A stretch of 64,000 nucleotides of DNA from Methyloversatilis universalis EHg5 (GCF_000378945.1 NZ_KB900539.1:2437234-2501233); one strand, 5' to 3'. Counted from the first letter of the stretch, positions 48,457 to 56,960 are shown. The notes: generated by a model from the letters alone, not told the origin. Translations and numbers: made by a program.

Positions 48457-50211
48457 TTACTTGTGGAGCTTGAACACCCACATCGAACCGCCCTGGTTCA
48501 GGTAGTTGACCTTCTTGGCCACATCACCACCCCACAGCGGAACTGCGCCGCCCCAGCCTGCGGCGACACCAACGTACTGCTCGCCGTCCTGTTCCCAGGT
48601 GATCGGGGGCGCCACGACGCCGGTACCGGTCTGGAAGGACCACACTTCCTTACCGGTCTTCGCGTCGGCGGCCTTCAGGAAACCTTCAGGCGTGCCCCAG
48701 AACACCAGGCCGCCCTTGGTCGTCAGCACACCACCCCACAGCGGAGCGTTGTTGGTGACTTCCCAGACGATCTTGCCGGTCTTCGGATCGACTGCGCGCA
48801 GGGCGCCGATGTACTTGTCGTCGATGGTCTTGATGGTGAAACCGGCACCCAGGTAAGCCGCACCCTTCTTGTAGGTGATCGGTTCGTTCCAGATTTCCAT
48901 GCCCCACTCGTTGGCCGGCACGTAGAACAGGCCAGTATCCGGGCTGTAGGCCATCGGCATCTGGTTCTTGCCGCCGAGGAAGGACGGCGCCGAGAACACG
49001 GACTCACCCTTCTTGCCATCGGCACCCTTGGACGGGTCGCCCGGGCGATTGGCCGGATCGTAGATCGGCTTGCCGGCTGCATCCAGGCCCTTGGCCCAGG
49101 TGATCTTCTTGACGAACGGGAAGCCGCGCTCGAACTTGCCGGTGTTGGCATCCAGCACGTAGAAGAAGCCGTTACGGTCGGCCTTGCCGCCCATGCGCTT
49201 GCCGTTCATGTCGAACGTGACGAATTCGTTCACGCCGTCATAGTCCCAGCCGTCGTTCGGCGTGCCCTGGAAATGCCACTTGATCTGGCCCGTTGCGACA
49301 TCCACTGCAACGGTGGAGCAGGAGAACAGGTTGTCGCCAGGACGCAGGTGGCTGTTCCACGGAGCCGGGTTGCCGGTGCCGAAGTAGGCCAGACCGGTCT
49401 TGGCGTCGTAGGAGCCGCCCAGCCAGGTGGCTGCGCCGCCGGTCTTCCACAGATCACCCTGCCAAGTGGCGTTGGTGGTGCCGCTGATGCCGTTCTCGGT
49501 CTTGTTGCCGGCGGCATCGAACTTGTAGCCCATGTGGCCTTCGACGGTCGGGCGGATCCACACCAGCTTACCGGTCTTGGCGTCACGTGCTTCGACGCGG
49601 CCAACGATGCCGAACTCACCACCGGACACGCCGGTCAGGATCAGGCCCTTAGCGATGATCGGAGCAGCGGTGTTCGAGTAACCAGCCTGATAGTCGTCGA
49701 TCTTTTCCTTCCACACGACCTTGCCGGTGTTCTGGTCGAGCGCGACCAGCTGAGCGTCCAGCGTGCTGAAGATGACCAGGTTGTCATAGACGGCGGCGCC
49801 GCGGTTCACCACGTCGCAGCAGGGCATGATGCCGTCCGGCAGACGGTGCTCGTACTGCCACAGCTTGGCACCGGTCTTGGCATCGAGCGCGAACAGGCGG
49901 GAGTAGGAACCCGTCACGAACATCTTGCCATTGACCACGAGCGGCTGGGATTCCTGACCGCGCTGCTTTTCACCGCCAAACGAGAAGGACCAGGCCGGAA
50001 CCAGGTTCTTGACGGTGTTCAGATTGACCTTGTCGAGCGGGCTGTAACGCTGACCTTCGGTACCCATGCCCCACGACAGCACGTCGCCGGTGCTCTTGGC
50101 ATCGTTCTCGATGTCGCGGTCGGTCACGCCGGCCATGACCTGGGGAGCTGCCATCGCGGCAAACGCCGCGATCAGCAGACCGGACAGCGTCGAATTACGC
50201 AAGCCTTTCAT
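48457..50211 (-). CDS. PQQ alcohol dehydrogenase, lanthanide-type signature (PedH/ExaA-like)
   Basis: The 584-residue periplasmic quinoprotein has a signal peptide ending near PQVMAG. Eight-bladed propeller repeats (AxDAKTGKxxW) run throughout. The adjacent disulfide cysteines are Cys131-Cys132 ([10 protein letters not shown]). The catalytic region reads GWDYDGVNE. Asp323 is the catalytic base, and the extra Asp325 two residues on is the mark of lanthanide-dependent members (XoxF, PedH). Sequence type is ethanol dehydrogenase-like rather than MxaF. Methylotrophs of this group also use an ExaA-like methanol dehydrogenase (MDH2), so methanol cannot be excluded. It has its own sigma54 promoter. 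Confidence 0.9.
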   Translation of the reverse strand: MKGLRNSTLSGLLIAAFAAMAAPQVMAGVTDRDIENDAKSTGDVLSWGMGTEGQRYSPLDKVNLNTVKNLVPAWSFSFGGEKQRGQESQPLVVNGKMFVTGSYSRLFALDAKTGAKLWQYEHRLPDGIMPCCDVVNRGAAVYDNLVIFSTLDAQLVALDQNTGKVVWKEKIDDYQAGYSNTAAPIIAKGLILTGVSGGEFGIVGRVEARDAKTGKLVWIRPTVEGHMGYKFDAAGNKTENGISGTTNATWQGDLWKTGGAATWLGGSYDAKTGLAYFGTGNPAPWNSHLRPGDNLFSCSTVAVDVATGQIKWHFQGTPNDGWDYDGVNEFVTFDMNGKRMGGKADRNGFFYVLDANTGKFERGFPFVKKITWAKGLDAAGKPIYDPANRPGDPSKGADGKKGESVFSAPSFLGGKNQMPMAYSPDTGLFYVPANEWGMEIWNEPITYKKGAAYLGAGFTIKTIDDKYIGALRAVDPKTGKIVWEVTNNAPLWGGVLTTKGGLVFWGTPEGFLKAADAKTGKEVWSFQTGTGVVAPPITWEQDGEQYVGVAAGWGGAVPLWGGDVAKKVNYLNQGGSMWVFKLHK

Positions 50212-50281
50212 ACTTCCTCCTCGTTGGTGAATTTCTCTCTCGCACGACGGGATTCAATCCCTTTTTCGGCGGGAGAATGAC

Positions 50282-50297
50282 CGCAAAAAACGGGCCA
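50282..50297 (-). promoter_or_regulatory. Sigma54 promoter of the D-x-D PQQ dehydrogenase gene
   Basis: On the minus strand TGGCCCGTTTTTTGCG gives GG-N10-GC, with -24 TGGCCCG and -12 TTGCG. It lies 71 bp before the start. Three TGTTCA elements (50358-50363, 50393-50398, 50407-50412) lie upstream of it, inside the end of the preceding gene, at distances suitable for activator sites. Confidence 0.8.
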
Positions 50298-50360
50298 CCC
50301 CAAAACAAGGAAGAAATCCCGTTCGCACCGCCTTTTGGCGATGCGAAACAGGTCAGGTGT

Positions 50361-51341
50361 TCATTTTTGTTGCAGCACCGGTTGTGCAGCGCTGTTCATC
50401 GCCCGCTGTTCATAAGCCGCATACAGATGGGTGACCGAGCGCTCGAATTCGCTCCGCGCCAGCGGCATGCGTTCGAACCGGGCGGGCAAGGGCATGCGCA
50501 TCACTTCGGCCATGTCCATGCCGCTGCCAGCGGCCTGCGCCAGTGTCTGGTCAAGCCAGCGCAACCAGTCGCGGGTCATATCGATGCCGGCGAGCCCTTC
50601 GTGCACCGGACCGTGTCCGGGCAGCGTACGCTTCGCGCCCAGCCGGGCCAGCGCATCCAGCGTCGCCAGCCAGCGGGGTACCGATGCATGCGGCGTGGTG
50701 GGTGCGCGGTCGAGGAAGACCAGATCGCCGGCGAACAGCGTACCGGTGCTGCGGTCGAGAATGGCCAGGTCACCGGCGGTATGCCCTTCAAGCGCGATCA
50801 GCTCGAATTCGTGCCCCCCCGCACTCCAGCGCCCGGGGCGCACGTCTTCGTCCGCCACCTGTGCTTCGGTACCGGACGCCCAGTCGCCGGCCATCCGGTA
50901 CATATTGTCGGCAAAGGCACCACCATCGCTGTGCTCACCAGCGCGGGTAGCCGGCAGCGCGGCGATCGGCACGCCGCGGTAGGCCTGGTTGCCGAGGAAG
51001 TGATCCGGGTGGTGATGGGTGTTGAACACGCGTATCACCGGTTGCCCGGTCACGCGCGCAATGGCGGCGCGCATCTGCTCGCCGTAGCGGAGTGACGGAC
51101 CGCTGTCTATCACCACCACGCCATCGCGCGTCACCACGAAGGCGGTGTTCACGATGTTGCCGCCATTGCCGCGGGTGATGTCCTCGGTGCTGCCGATCAG
51201 TGCCCAGGTGTCATCCGCGATCTTCACCGGCTGCAGACGGTAATCGAAGGCGGCATCACCCTGGGCGGCGAAGGCGGTCACCGCGGCACACAGAGCCAGT
51301 ATCAAGCGAGCCCTGGACGGGGTTTTCATCCGGATACTCAT
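50361..51341 (-). CDS. Quinoprotein relay-type metallo-beta-lactamase-fold hydrolase
   Basis: The 326-residue protein has a signal peptide (RLILALCAAVTAFAAQGDA) and the metal-binding NTHHHPDHFLGNQ motif (HxHxDH). Further ligands appear in LEGHTAGDLAI and in TLPGHGPVHEG, and FAGDLVFLD supplies the bridging aspartate. Such secreted hydrolases occur beside PQQ dehydrogenases together with a SoxYZ-like carrier, resembling SoxH in sulfur oxidation; their reaction is unknown. It is translationally coupled (ATGA) to the SoxYZ-like gene. Confidence 0.82.
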   Translation of the reverse strand: MSIRMKTPSRARLILALCAAVTAFAAQGDAAFDYRLQPVKIADDTWALIGSTEDITRGNGGNIVNTAFVVTRDGVVVIDSGPSLRYGEQMRAAIARVTGQPVIRVFNTHHHPDHFLGNQAYRGVPIAALPATRAGEHSDGGAFADNMYRMAGDWASGTEAQVADEDVRPGRWSAGGHEFELIALEGHTAGDLAILDRSTGTLFAGDLVFLDRAPTTPHASVPRWLATLDALARLGAKRTLPGHGPVHEGLAGIDMTRDWLRWLDQTLAQAAGSGMDMAEVMRMPLPARFERMPLARSEFERSVTHLYAAYEQRAMNSAAQPVLQQK

Positions 51342-52093
51342 GGCAGCACCCGTGCATCGATGCGGTTGCCGTTGTTGTCGCGGCCGACCACGCGCAGGGC
51401 GTCCTGCCCCAGATCGGGCAGGTCGAACGAGAACACCGGGTTTTCGCTGAGCGGCTCGAAGGTTTCGAGCTTCAGCATCGGTGCGCCCTTGTCATCGACC
51501 ACCGCAAGCTGTTCGATGAAGAAGGCCGGAATGCCCGGCGCAAGACCGGTATCCATCGGATGCATGATGCGCAGCCGAAGGCGCTGGTTCTGGCCGTCCT
51601 TCCACACCCTGCCCTGCACCTGATTGAGCTTCTGCGCCCAGTCCGGTGCACCGCGGCCGGTACTGGGTGCGGTACAGCCGCCGCCTGCGGCGTCCACCCA
51701 GGCACCGCCGGCGAGCCAGCGGCCGTCGCCGGTCTGCACCAGCGCGCGCACCGGGCTGGCCTGCTGCAGCTTGATCCGGAACGACAGGCCGGGCTGCGCG
51801 ATCAGCGGCTGGAAATCCAGCACCTTCACGATGGGATTGAAGTCGGCCACCACCAGCACCCTTTTTACGTCCGGCAGGCCCTTGATGCGCACGGTGACCG
51901 GCACATTCATCGAATCCTCGGCCACCTTGGGCGCCAGTACCTCGATACGCGGATCAAAGCTGACCGGGGCATTGCCCAGGTATTCGCGCTGCAGATCGGG
52001 CCAGCGCACCGAATTCAGCGGATCGGCGTCGGCCGCGGACACGGCAGCTGCGCACAGCCATGCGAGCCCGAGGGCCGCAAACCATCTCTTCAT
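51338..52093 (-). CDS. Quinoprotein-associated SoxYZ-like carrier (fused)
   Basis: The 251-residue protein has a signal peptide ending near VSAADA. The first part is SoxY-like (NVPVTVRIKGLPDVKRVLVVADFNPI) and ends with a single exposed cysteine in GGGCTAPS, the position of the carrier cysteine in SoxY. The second part is SoxZ-like (HPMDTGLAPGIPAFFIEQLAV). ATG 52093 has GGAGGAG at a proper distance, while ATG 52114 overlaps that site. It may carry a thiol-bound intermediate for the metallohydrolase; the cargo is unknown. No sox oxidation genes are nearby. Confidence 0.82.
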   Translation of the reverse strand: MKRWFAALGLAWLCAAAVSAADADPLNSVRWPDLQREYLGNAPVSFDPRIEVLAPKVAEDSMNVPVTVRIKGLPDVKRVLVVADFNPIVKVLDFQPLIAQPGLSFRIKLQQASPVRALVQTGDGRWLAGGAWVDAAGGGCTAPSTGRGAPDWAQKLNQVQGRVWKDGQNQRLRLRIMHPMDTGLAPGIPAFFIEQLAVVDDKGAPMLKLETFEPLSENPVFSFDLPDLGQDALRVVGRDNNGNRIDARVLP

Positions 52094-52179
52094 CAAAACA
52101 AGCTCCTCCAGCAACGATGCATATGTCTTTTATTGGGGTACGACCGCAGACGGATCATGCCGAACCGTCGGGCAATCAA

Positions 52180-52195
52180 GCAAGACGAAGGCCAA
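52180..52195 (-). promoter_or_regulatory. Sigma54 promoter of the SoxYZ-like/metallohydrolase operon
   Basis: On the minus strand TTGGCCTTCGTCTTGC shows GG-N10-GC with -24 TTGGC and a full -12 TTGCT (the next base is T). It lies 86 bp before the SoxYZ-like start. Confidence 0.78.
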
Positions 52196-52251
52196 TCGAC
52201 CAGAGCCGCGACCGGGCAGCTCGCTGCCCGCGACCACATCCGGCACCGTCC

Positions 52252-52295
52252 ACTGTTCCACAGTCCGACAGCCGGGTGTCCAGCCGTTGAACAGT
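52252..52295. promoter_or_regulatory. Candidate activator-binding half-site cluster
   Basis: ACTGT-TCC-ACAGT (52252-52264) is followed by GTGTCCA (52276-52282) and TTGAACAGT (52287-52295). GTGTCCA and TGAACA are also parts of the 35-bp palindrome at 44567-44601. The cluster is 57-100 bp upstream of the leftward sigma54 -24 element and about 165-205 bp before the rightward dehydrogenase gene. Confidence 0.5.
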
Positions 52296-52456
52296 CGCGA
52301 ATTACGGGAGCATGTCCCGGCTTTCGCGGGAGCTTTGAACCATCCACCTCGCCGTGCTCTGCCTAACCTGCACTGCGCATCGACGCCCCATGCCCGTCAC
52401 TCCCTGCGGGCGGCGCCGGTGCCGACACGACAGACCACACTGAAAGAGGAGTCAGG

Positions 52457-54319
52457 ATGAAAACGTTTGCCCTCAGGAACCCGGCGCTGGCACTTGCCCT
52501 CGGCGCGCTGGTGACCGCCCCCGCCTATGCCGCGAAGACGGTGAGCTGGGACGACATCGTCAACGACGACAAGACCGGCAAGGACGTGCTGACCTACGGC
52601 CTGGGCATGAAGGCCCAGCGCCACAGCCCGCTCAAGCAGATCAACAGCAAGACCGTCGCCGGCCTGGCCCCGGCCTGGTCCTACTCCTTCGGTGGCGAGA
52701 AGCAGCGCGGCCAGGAAGGCCAGGCGCTGGTGCACGACGGCGTGGTGTATGTGACCGGTTCCTACTCGCGCATGTATGCACTGGACGCCAAGACCGGCAA
52801 GCGTCTGTGGGCCTATGAACACCGCCTGCCGGACGACATCCGCCCGTGCTGCGACGTGGTAAATCGCGGTGCCGCCATCTACGGCGACAAGGTGTTCTTC
52901 GGCACGCTGGACGCCGGCATGGTCGCGCTGAACAAGGACACCGGCAAGGTCGTGTGGTCGAAGAAGTGGGGTGACCACAAGGTGGGTTACACCATGTCCG
53001 GCGCCCCCTTCGTCGTGAAGGACGCCAAGTCCGGCCGCGTCATGCTGGTGCACGGTTCGTCCGGCGACGAATTCGGCGTGGTCGGCTATCTGTTCGCCCG
53101 CGACGTCGATACCGGCGAGGAAATCTGGGCGCGCCCGATGGTCGAGGGCCACATGGGCCGCCTGAACGGCAAGGACAGCACGCCGACCGGCGACGCCAAG
53201 GCGCCGAGCTGGCCGAACGATCCCGCTTCGCCCACCGGCAAGGTCGAGGCCTGGAGCCATGGCGGCGGCGCCCCGTGGCAGACCGCGTCGTTCGACGTGG
53301 AACAGAACATGGTCGTCATCGGTACCGGCAACCCGGCACCGTGGAACACCTGGAAGCGCACCGCCGAAGGCGACAGCCCGACCAAGTGGCCCAGCCTGTT
53401 CACCTCGGGCCAGGCCTATGTCGACGCCGCCACCGGCGAACTGAAGGGCTTCTTCTCGCACACCCCGAACGACGCCTGGGACTTCTCCGGCAACAACTCG
53501 GTGCTGCTGTTCGAGTACAAGGACCCGAAAACCGGCAAGCAGGTGAAAGCTTCGGCTCACGCCGACCGCAACGGCTACTTCTTCGTGACCGACCGCGAAA
53601 AGCTCGCCACCGGCGCCGGCTACCCGTGGAAGCAGAGCGCACTGATCGGTGCCTGGCCCTTTGTTGACGGCATCACCTGGGCCAAGGGCTTCGATTCGAA
53701 GACCGGCCTGCCGAATGTCGTCGAAAGCCAGTACCCGCCCAAGCCGAAGGCTGGCGCAGACAAGGGCGAATCCATCTTCGTGTCGCCGCCTTTCCTGGGC
53801 GGCACCAACTGGATGCCGATGAGCTACAGCCCGGACACCGAGCTGTTCTACATCCCGGCCAACCACTGGGCGATGGATTACTGGACCGAGAACGTGACCT
53901 ACAAGGCGGGCGCCGCCTACCTGGGACAGGGCTTCCGGATCAAGAAACTGTTCGATGACCACGTCGGCATCCTGCGTGCGATCGACCCGAAGACCGGCAA
54001 GATCGCCTGGGAACACAAGGAACAGTTCCCGCTGTGGGCCGGCACGCTGACCACCGCAGGCGGACTGCTGTTTACGGGCACCTCGGATGGCTATGTGAAG
54101 GCCTTTGACGCCAAGTCGGGCAAGGAACTGTGGAAGTTCCAGACCGGCTCCGGCGTGGTGTCGGTGCCCATCACCTGGGAACAGGATGGTGAACAGTACG
54201 TCGGCATTTCATCCGGCTACGGCGGTGCTGTGCCGCTGTGGGGTGGTGACATGGCCGAACTGACCAAACAGGTCAGCCAGGGCGGCTCCTTCTGGGCCTT
54301 CAAGCTGCCGAAGCGCTGA
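52457..54319 (+). CDS. PQQ alcohol dehydrogenase, calcium-type signature (PedE/ExaA-like)
   Basis: The 620-residue periplasmic quinoprotein has a signal peptide ending APAYAA and the vicinal cysteines Cys131-Cys132 ([10 protein letters not shown]). At the catalytic site AWDFSGNN, the base is Asp342. The position two residues later is Ser344 instead of Asp, as in calcium-dependent ethanol dehydrogenases. It carries an insert (about residues 235-265, STPTGDAKAPSWPNDPASPT) not present in the D-x-D enzyme. The start follows AGAGGAG. Substrates are probably short-chain alcohols, with electrons going to a PedF-like cytochrome. It is followed by a hairpin, the pentapeptide protein and the second cytochrome. 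Confidence 0.9.
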   Translation: MKTFALRNPALALALGALVTAPAYAAKTVSWDDIVNDDKTGKDVLTYGLGMKAQRHSPLKQINSKTVAGLAPAWSYSFGGEKQRGQEGQALVHDGVVYVTGSYSRMYALDAKTGKRLWAYEHRLPDDIRPCCDVVNRGAAIYGDKVFFGTLDAGMVALNKDTGKVVWSKKWGDHKVGYTMSGAPFVVKDAKSGRVMLVHGSSGDEFGVVGYLFARDVDTGEEIWARPMVEGHMGRLNGKDSTPTGDAKAPSWPNDPASPTGKVEAWSHGGGAPWQTASFDVEQNMVVIGTGNPAPWNTWKRTAEGDSPTKWPSLFTSGQAYVDAATGELKGFFSHTPNDAWDFSGNNSVLLFEYKDPKTGKQVKASAHADRNGYFFVTDREKLATGAGYPWKQSALIGAWPFVDGITWAKGFDSKTGLPNVVESQYPPKPKAGADKGESIFVSPPFLGGTNWMPMSYSPDTELFYIPANHWAMDYWTENVTYKAGAAYLGQGFRIKKLFDDHVGILRAIDPKTGKIAWEHKEQFPLWAGTLTTAGGLLFTGTSDGYVKAFDAKSGKELWKFQTGSGVVSVPITWEQDGEQYVGISSGYGGAVPLWGGDMAELTKQVSQGGSFWAFKLPKR

Positions 54320-54328
54320 TCAGGCATT

Positions 54329-54350
54329 GCCCCTTCCATCCGGAAGGGGC
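54329..54350 (+). terminator. Hairpin after the D-x-S PQQ dehydrogenase gene
   Basis: GCCCCTTCC-ATCC-GGAAGGGGC is followed by GTGTTGTCCT, a weak T-run. It is a partial terminator or attenuator that could lower expression of the two downstream genes relative to the dehydrogenase. Confidence 0.6.
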
Positions 54351-54477
54351 GTGTTGTCCTCCGCCGGCACTGCGTCGCCGGCTTCGCCCGAGACCGCATT
54401 CCTGCACCTTGTGCGCAGGCACTCCCGCCGCGTTTCCGCCGTGCGGTTCTCGGGTGTCCTTTTTTTCCGGAGAACAC

Positions 54478-55071
54478 ATGCGAGGTCGCCTCCCTCGCGG
54501 TCGCATCCTTGCGGCCGCACTGCTGTCCGCATCTCTCACCCTCCCCGCCCACGCCGAAGTACAGAGCGGCGAGCCACCGGTCATCAACGGCTGTCCGATC
54601 TGGCCCTACACCCGCTGCCCGGGTGCCGACCTGCGCCATGCGGATCTGTCGGCCAAGGATCTGGCCGGCGCCGACTTCACCGGAGCGAACATGGTCAGGG
54701 TCGATCTGAGGTCTGCAAATCTGGCGGGCGCCATCCTGGACCGCGCCGACCTGACCGCCGCGCAGATGCAGAAGATCAGCATGCCGGCGTCCAGCCTCAA
54801 GGGCGCCCAGCTGCGCGGAGCGAATCTCGAGTTCGCCCGCATGTTCCGTGCGGACTTCAGCCACGCCGATCTCACCGCCGCCAATCTCGAAGCAGCCCGT
54901 CCGATGTTTGCCCGCTTCCACTACGCGCGGCTGATCGACGCCAATCTGCAGGAAACCAAGTTCGGCAGCGCCGATTTCCGGCACGCCATCGTCGATGGCT
55001 GCCTGATCCGCTACACCGTGTTCCTCGACGCCAATTTCGACGAGTGCAAGGGCTGCCCCGTCGGCTGGTGA
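54478..55071 (+). CDS. Secreted pentapeptide-repeat protein
   Basis: The 197-residue protein has a signal peptide (RILAAALLSASLTLPAHAE). About twenty A(D/N)Lxx repeats follow, from ADLRHADLSAKDLAGADF to ANLQETKFGSADF, predicting a right-handed beta-helix. Cysteines flank the repeat block (GCPIWPYTRCPG and ECKGCPVGW). GGAGA precedes ATG 54478. Pentapeptide proteins are found in pedEFH-type clusters, but their role is unknown. The gene lies 19 bp before the second cytochrome. Confidence 0.85.
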   Translation: MRGRLPRGRILAAALLSASLTLPAHAEVQSGEPPVINGCPIWPYTRCPGADLRHADLSAKDLAGADFTGANMVRVDLRSANLAGAILDRADLTAAQMQKISMPASSLKGAQLRGANLEFARMFRADFSHADLTAANLEAARPMFARFHYARLIDANLQETKFGSADFRHAIVDGCLIRYTVFLDANFDECKGCPVGW

Positions 55072-55090
55072 ACGGCCCAGGAGAAACGAC

Positions 55091-55606
55091 ATGCATGCAT
55101 TGAAGAAGGCTCTGCCCGGCCTGATCGCACTGACTCTGATGGCCCAGGCGCCGTCATGGGCAGGGGATCCGTCGGTCGAGGCACTGCCGCCGAAGACCGA
55201 TACCTCGTCGCTGCCGCCGATTCCCGACGGCTGGGCCGAGCTCAACCCCTACCGCGGCAACAGCGCAGTGGTGGCCACCGGTCGCGCGCTGTACAACGAG
55301 TCGTGCGCGGTCTGCCACGGGCCGGATCTCAACCACCGGAACCAGGTCGGCCCCAACCTGCTGCGCCTGCAGCGCGGATGTCAGAAAGTAGCCGATGCCG
55401 CACTGCACCAGCGCTGCATGGCCGATGTCGATCACTACTTCGTGAAATCGGTCCGGCGCGGCAAGCGGGTGCTGGACGTGCAGCACATGCCGCCATGGGA
55501 CGGTGTACTGACCCCTCAAGCGGTATGGGCGATCCGCAGCTTCATCGAATCGCGAATCGACGAACAGGCCAGACTGAAACTCGGCGAAGCCAGACAGGCG
55601 CCCTGA
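55091..55606 (+). CDS. Cytochrome c, PedF-like, second copy
   Basis: The 171-residue protein has a signal peptide ending PSWAGD and one heme c site, CAVCHGPDLNH. The NPYRGNSAVVATGRALYNE stretch matches the other PedF-like protein, and DVQHMPPWDGVLTPQAVWAIRSFI supplies the methionine-ligand region. An extra cysteine pair (RGCQKVADAALHQRCMAD) is absent from the first copy. It probably accepts electrons from the neighbouring D-x-S dehydrogenase. Confidence 0.87.
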   Translation: MHALKKALPGLIALTLMAQAPSWAGDPSVEALPPKTDTSSLPPIPDGWAELNPYRGNSAVVATGRALYNESCAVCHGPDLNHRNQVGPNLLRLQRGCQKVADAALHQRCMADVDHYFVKSVRRGKRVLDVQHMPPWDGVLTPQAVWAIRSFIESRIDEQARLKLGEARQAP

Positions 55607-55615
55607 AACGGGCGT

Positions 55616-55645
55616 AAAAAAGCCGGCCCCGGGGCCGGCTTTTTT
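55616..55645. terminator. Bidirectional terminator
   Basis: AAAAAAGCCGGCCCC / GGGGCCGGCTTTTTT is an exact palindrome with 15-bp arms. It lies between the convergent cytochrome and chemoreceptor genes and can serve both. Confidence 0.92.
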
Positions 55646-55667
55646 CTTGCGCGAAGCGCGCCGGAAC

Positions 55668-56834
55668 TCAGATCTGGAAACTGCGCAGACTGGCTTCCAG
55701 CTCGCGTGCCGAAGCGGCCACCGCTTCGCCCTGGGAAGCGGTCTGCGATACGCCACGCGCGTTGTCTTCCGACAGGGCCGACAGCTCGCCGGCGTTGCGC
55801 AGGATGGCGTGCGCTGTAGTGTCCTGCTCGCGCATGCTGGTGGCGACCTCGCCCGACTTGTGCGCCAGTTCGTCCATGCGGTTCAGGATGGATTCGAAGG
55901 TTTCCACCGCGTCACGCGAAGTGGTGACCGCTCCGCTTACCCGCTGGCTGGCCTGCCCCACACGCTCCACGGTTTCCTGCGCGTCGTGACGGATCTTGGC
56001 CACGATCTGTTCGATATCGGCAGTCGAGCCCTGGGTACGCTGGGCCAGCTTGCGCACCTCGTCCGCCACCACCGCGAAGCCGCGGCCCTGCTCGCCGGCA
56101 CGTGCCGCCTCGATCGCCGCGTTCAGCGCCAGCAGATTGGTCTGGTCGGAAATGTCCTTCACCACATCGTTGATCTTGGCGATCTCTTCCGAATCCCTGA
56201 CCAGGCGTTCGATCACCTGCAGCGATTCTTCCATTTCGCGGGCGATGCGGCTCACGCCTTCCATCGACACTTCAAGATCGGTCTTGCCACCGCGGGTGCT
56301 GTCACCTGCGGTGCGCACGATGCCGTCCATATCCGCCGACAGGTCGGCCACCTGACGTGCGGAGGCGGTCATCTCCTCCATTGCCTCGGCCACGGTACGG
56401 ATGCGGTCCGCCTGCTGCGAACCGGTTTCGTTGGCACTGGTGGTCAGCCGTGACAGTTCTTCGGCCGACGAGGTCAGCGTCGAGGACAGCACGGTCATCT
56501 TCTCGATCAGCTTGCGGAAGGACTTGCAGGCCTGGTTGTACTCGTAGCCCAGCCAGGCGAAGTCATCCTTGCCGGACAGATTGAGCTTGTGATTGAGCTT
56601 GCCTTCGGACAGGCTGTGCATCGCATTGACCAGCAGTTCGGCACGCTGGCCGAAAGCGCTGCCGAACCACACACCGACGCCGACAATGGCTGCCGCGCAG
56701 ATCGCGCCGGCCACCAGCAGCCCCGGCCAGCCCGGGAACAGCGTCTCCTGCACGCCGAAGACGGTCACGCACATGACCGACGCAAAAATCGAGTGGAAAA
56801 GGAAAGCCTTGCGAATGCTCAGCATGTTCGTCAT
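55668..56834 (-). CDS. Methyl-accepting chemotaxis protein without a periplasmic sensor
   Basis: The 388-residue protein has two close N-terminal helices (residues 10-55) with almost no periplasmic loop. A HAMP-like segment ([17 protein letters not shown]) and a long coiled-coil signalling domain follow. The conserved hairpin tip reads [39 protein letters not shown]. It probably senses cytoplasmic or membrane energy state, or depends on a partner. GGAG precedes ATG 56834. Confidence 0.92.
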   Translation of the reverse strand: MTNMLSIRKAFLFHSIFASVMCVTVFGVQETLFPGWPGLLVAGAICAAAIVGVGVWFGSAFGQRAELLVNAMHSLSEGKLNHKLNLSGKDDFAWLGYEYNQACKSFRKLIEKMTVLSSTLTSSAEELSRLTTSANETGSQQADRIRTVAEAMEEMTASARQVADLSADMDGIVRTAGDSTRGGKTDLEVSMEGVSRIAREMEESLQVIERLVRDSEEIAKINDVVKDISDQTNLLALNAAIEAARAGEQGRGFAVVADEVRKLAQRTQGSTADIEQIVAKIRHDAQETVERVGQASQRVSGAVTTSRDAVETFESILNRMDELAHKSGEVATSMREQDTTAHAILRNAGELSALSEDNARGVSQTASQGEAVAASARELEASLRSFQI

Positions 56835-56960
56835 GTCTCCGGTCCTTGTCTTTCTGGGTGGGCTCTGGTCGAACGGCTCTTTATTTTGTAGATGCCCGCC
56901 GTCGATCTCCTCAGGCTTCTGTAACGGGCGTTCACATTGCCGACTTGAGTCGCATCCATG

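Larger units (their letters stand above)
52094..52456. other. Divergent regulatory region between the SoxYZ-like and second PQQ dehydrogenase genes
   Basis: These 363 bases hold no gene. They contain a sigma54 promoter facing left (52180-52195) and a cluster of half-sites (52252-52295). GGGAGCATGTCCC-type symmetry is seen near 52307. AGAGGAG at 52444-52450 serves the rightward gene. I found no convincing sigma54 or sigma70 promoter for that gene. Confidence 0.6.

Noticed and set aside
52216-52230. A second GG-N10-GC (CGGGCAGCTCGCTGCC) in the same region
   Set aside because: It is a GC-rich palindrome about 230 bp from the gene with a poor -24 box.
52408-52422. GG-N10-GC upstream of the D-x-S dehydrogenase gene as a sigma54 promoter
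   Set aside because: Spacing fits, but -24 reads CGGGCGG and -12 reads GGTGCC, far from consensus, in a GC-rich run where such spacing arises by chance.
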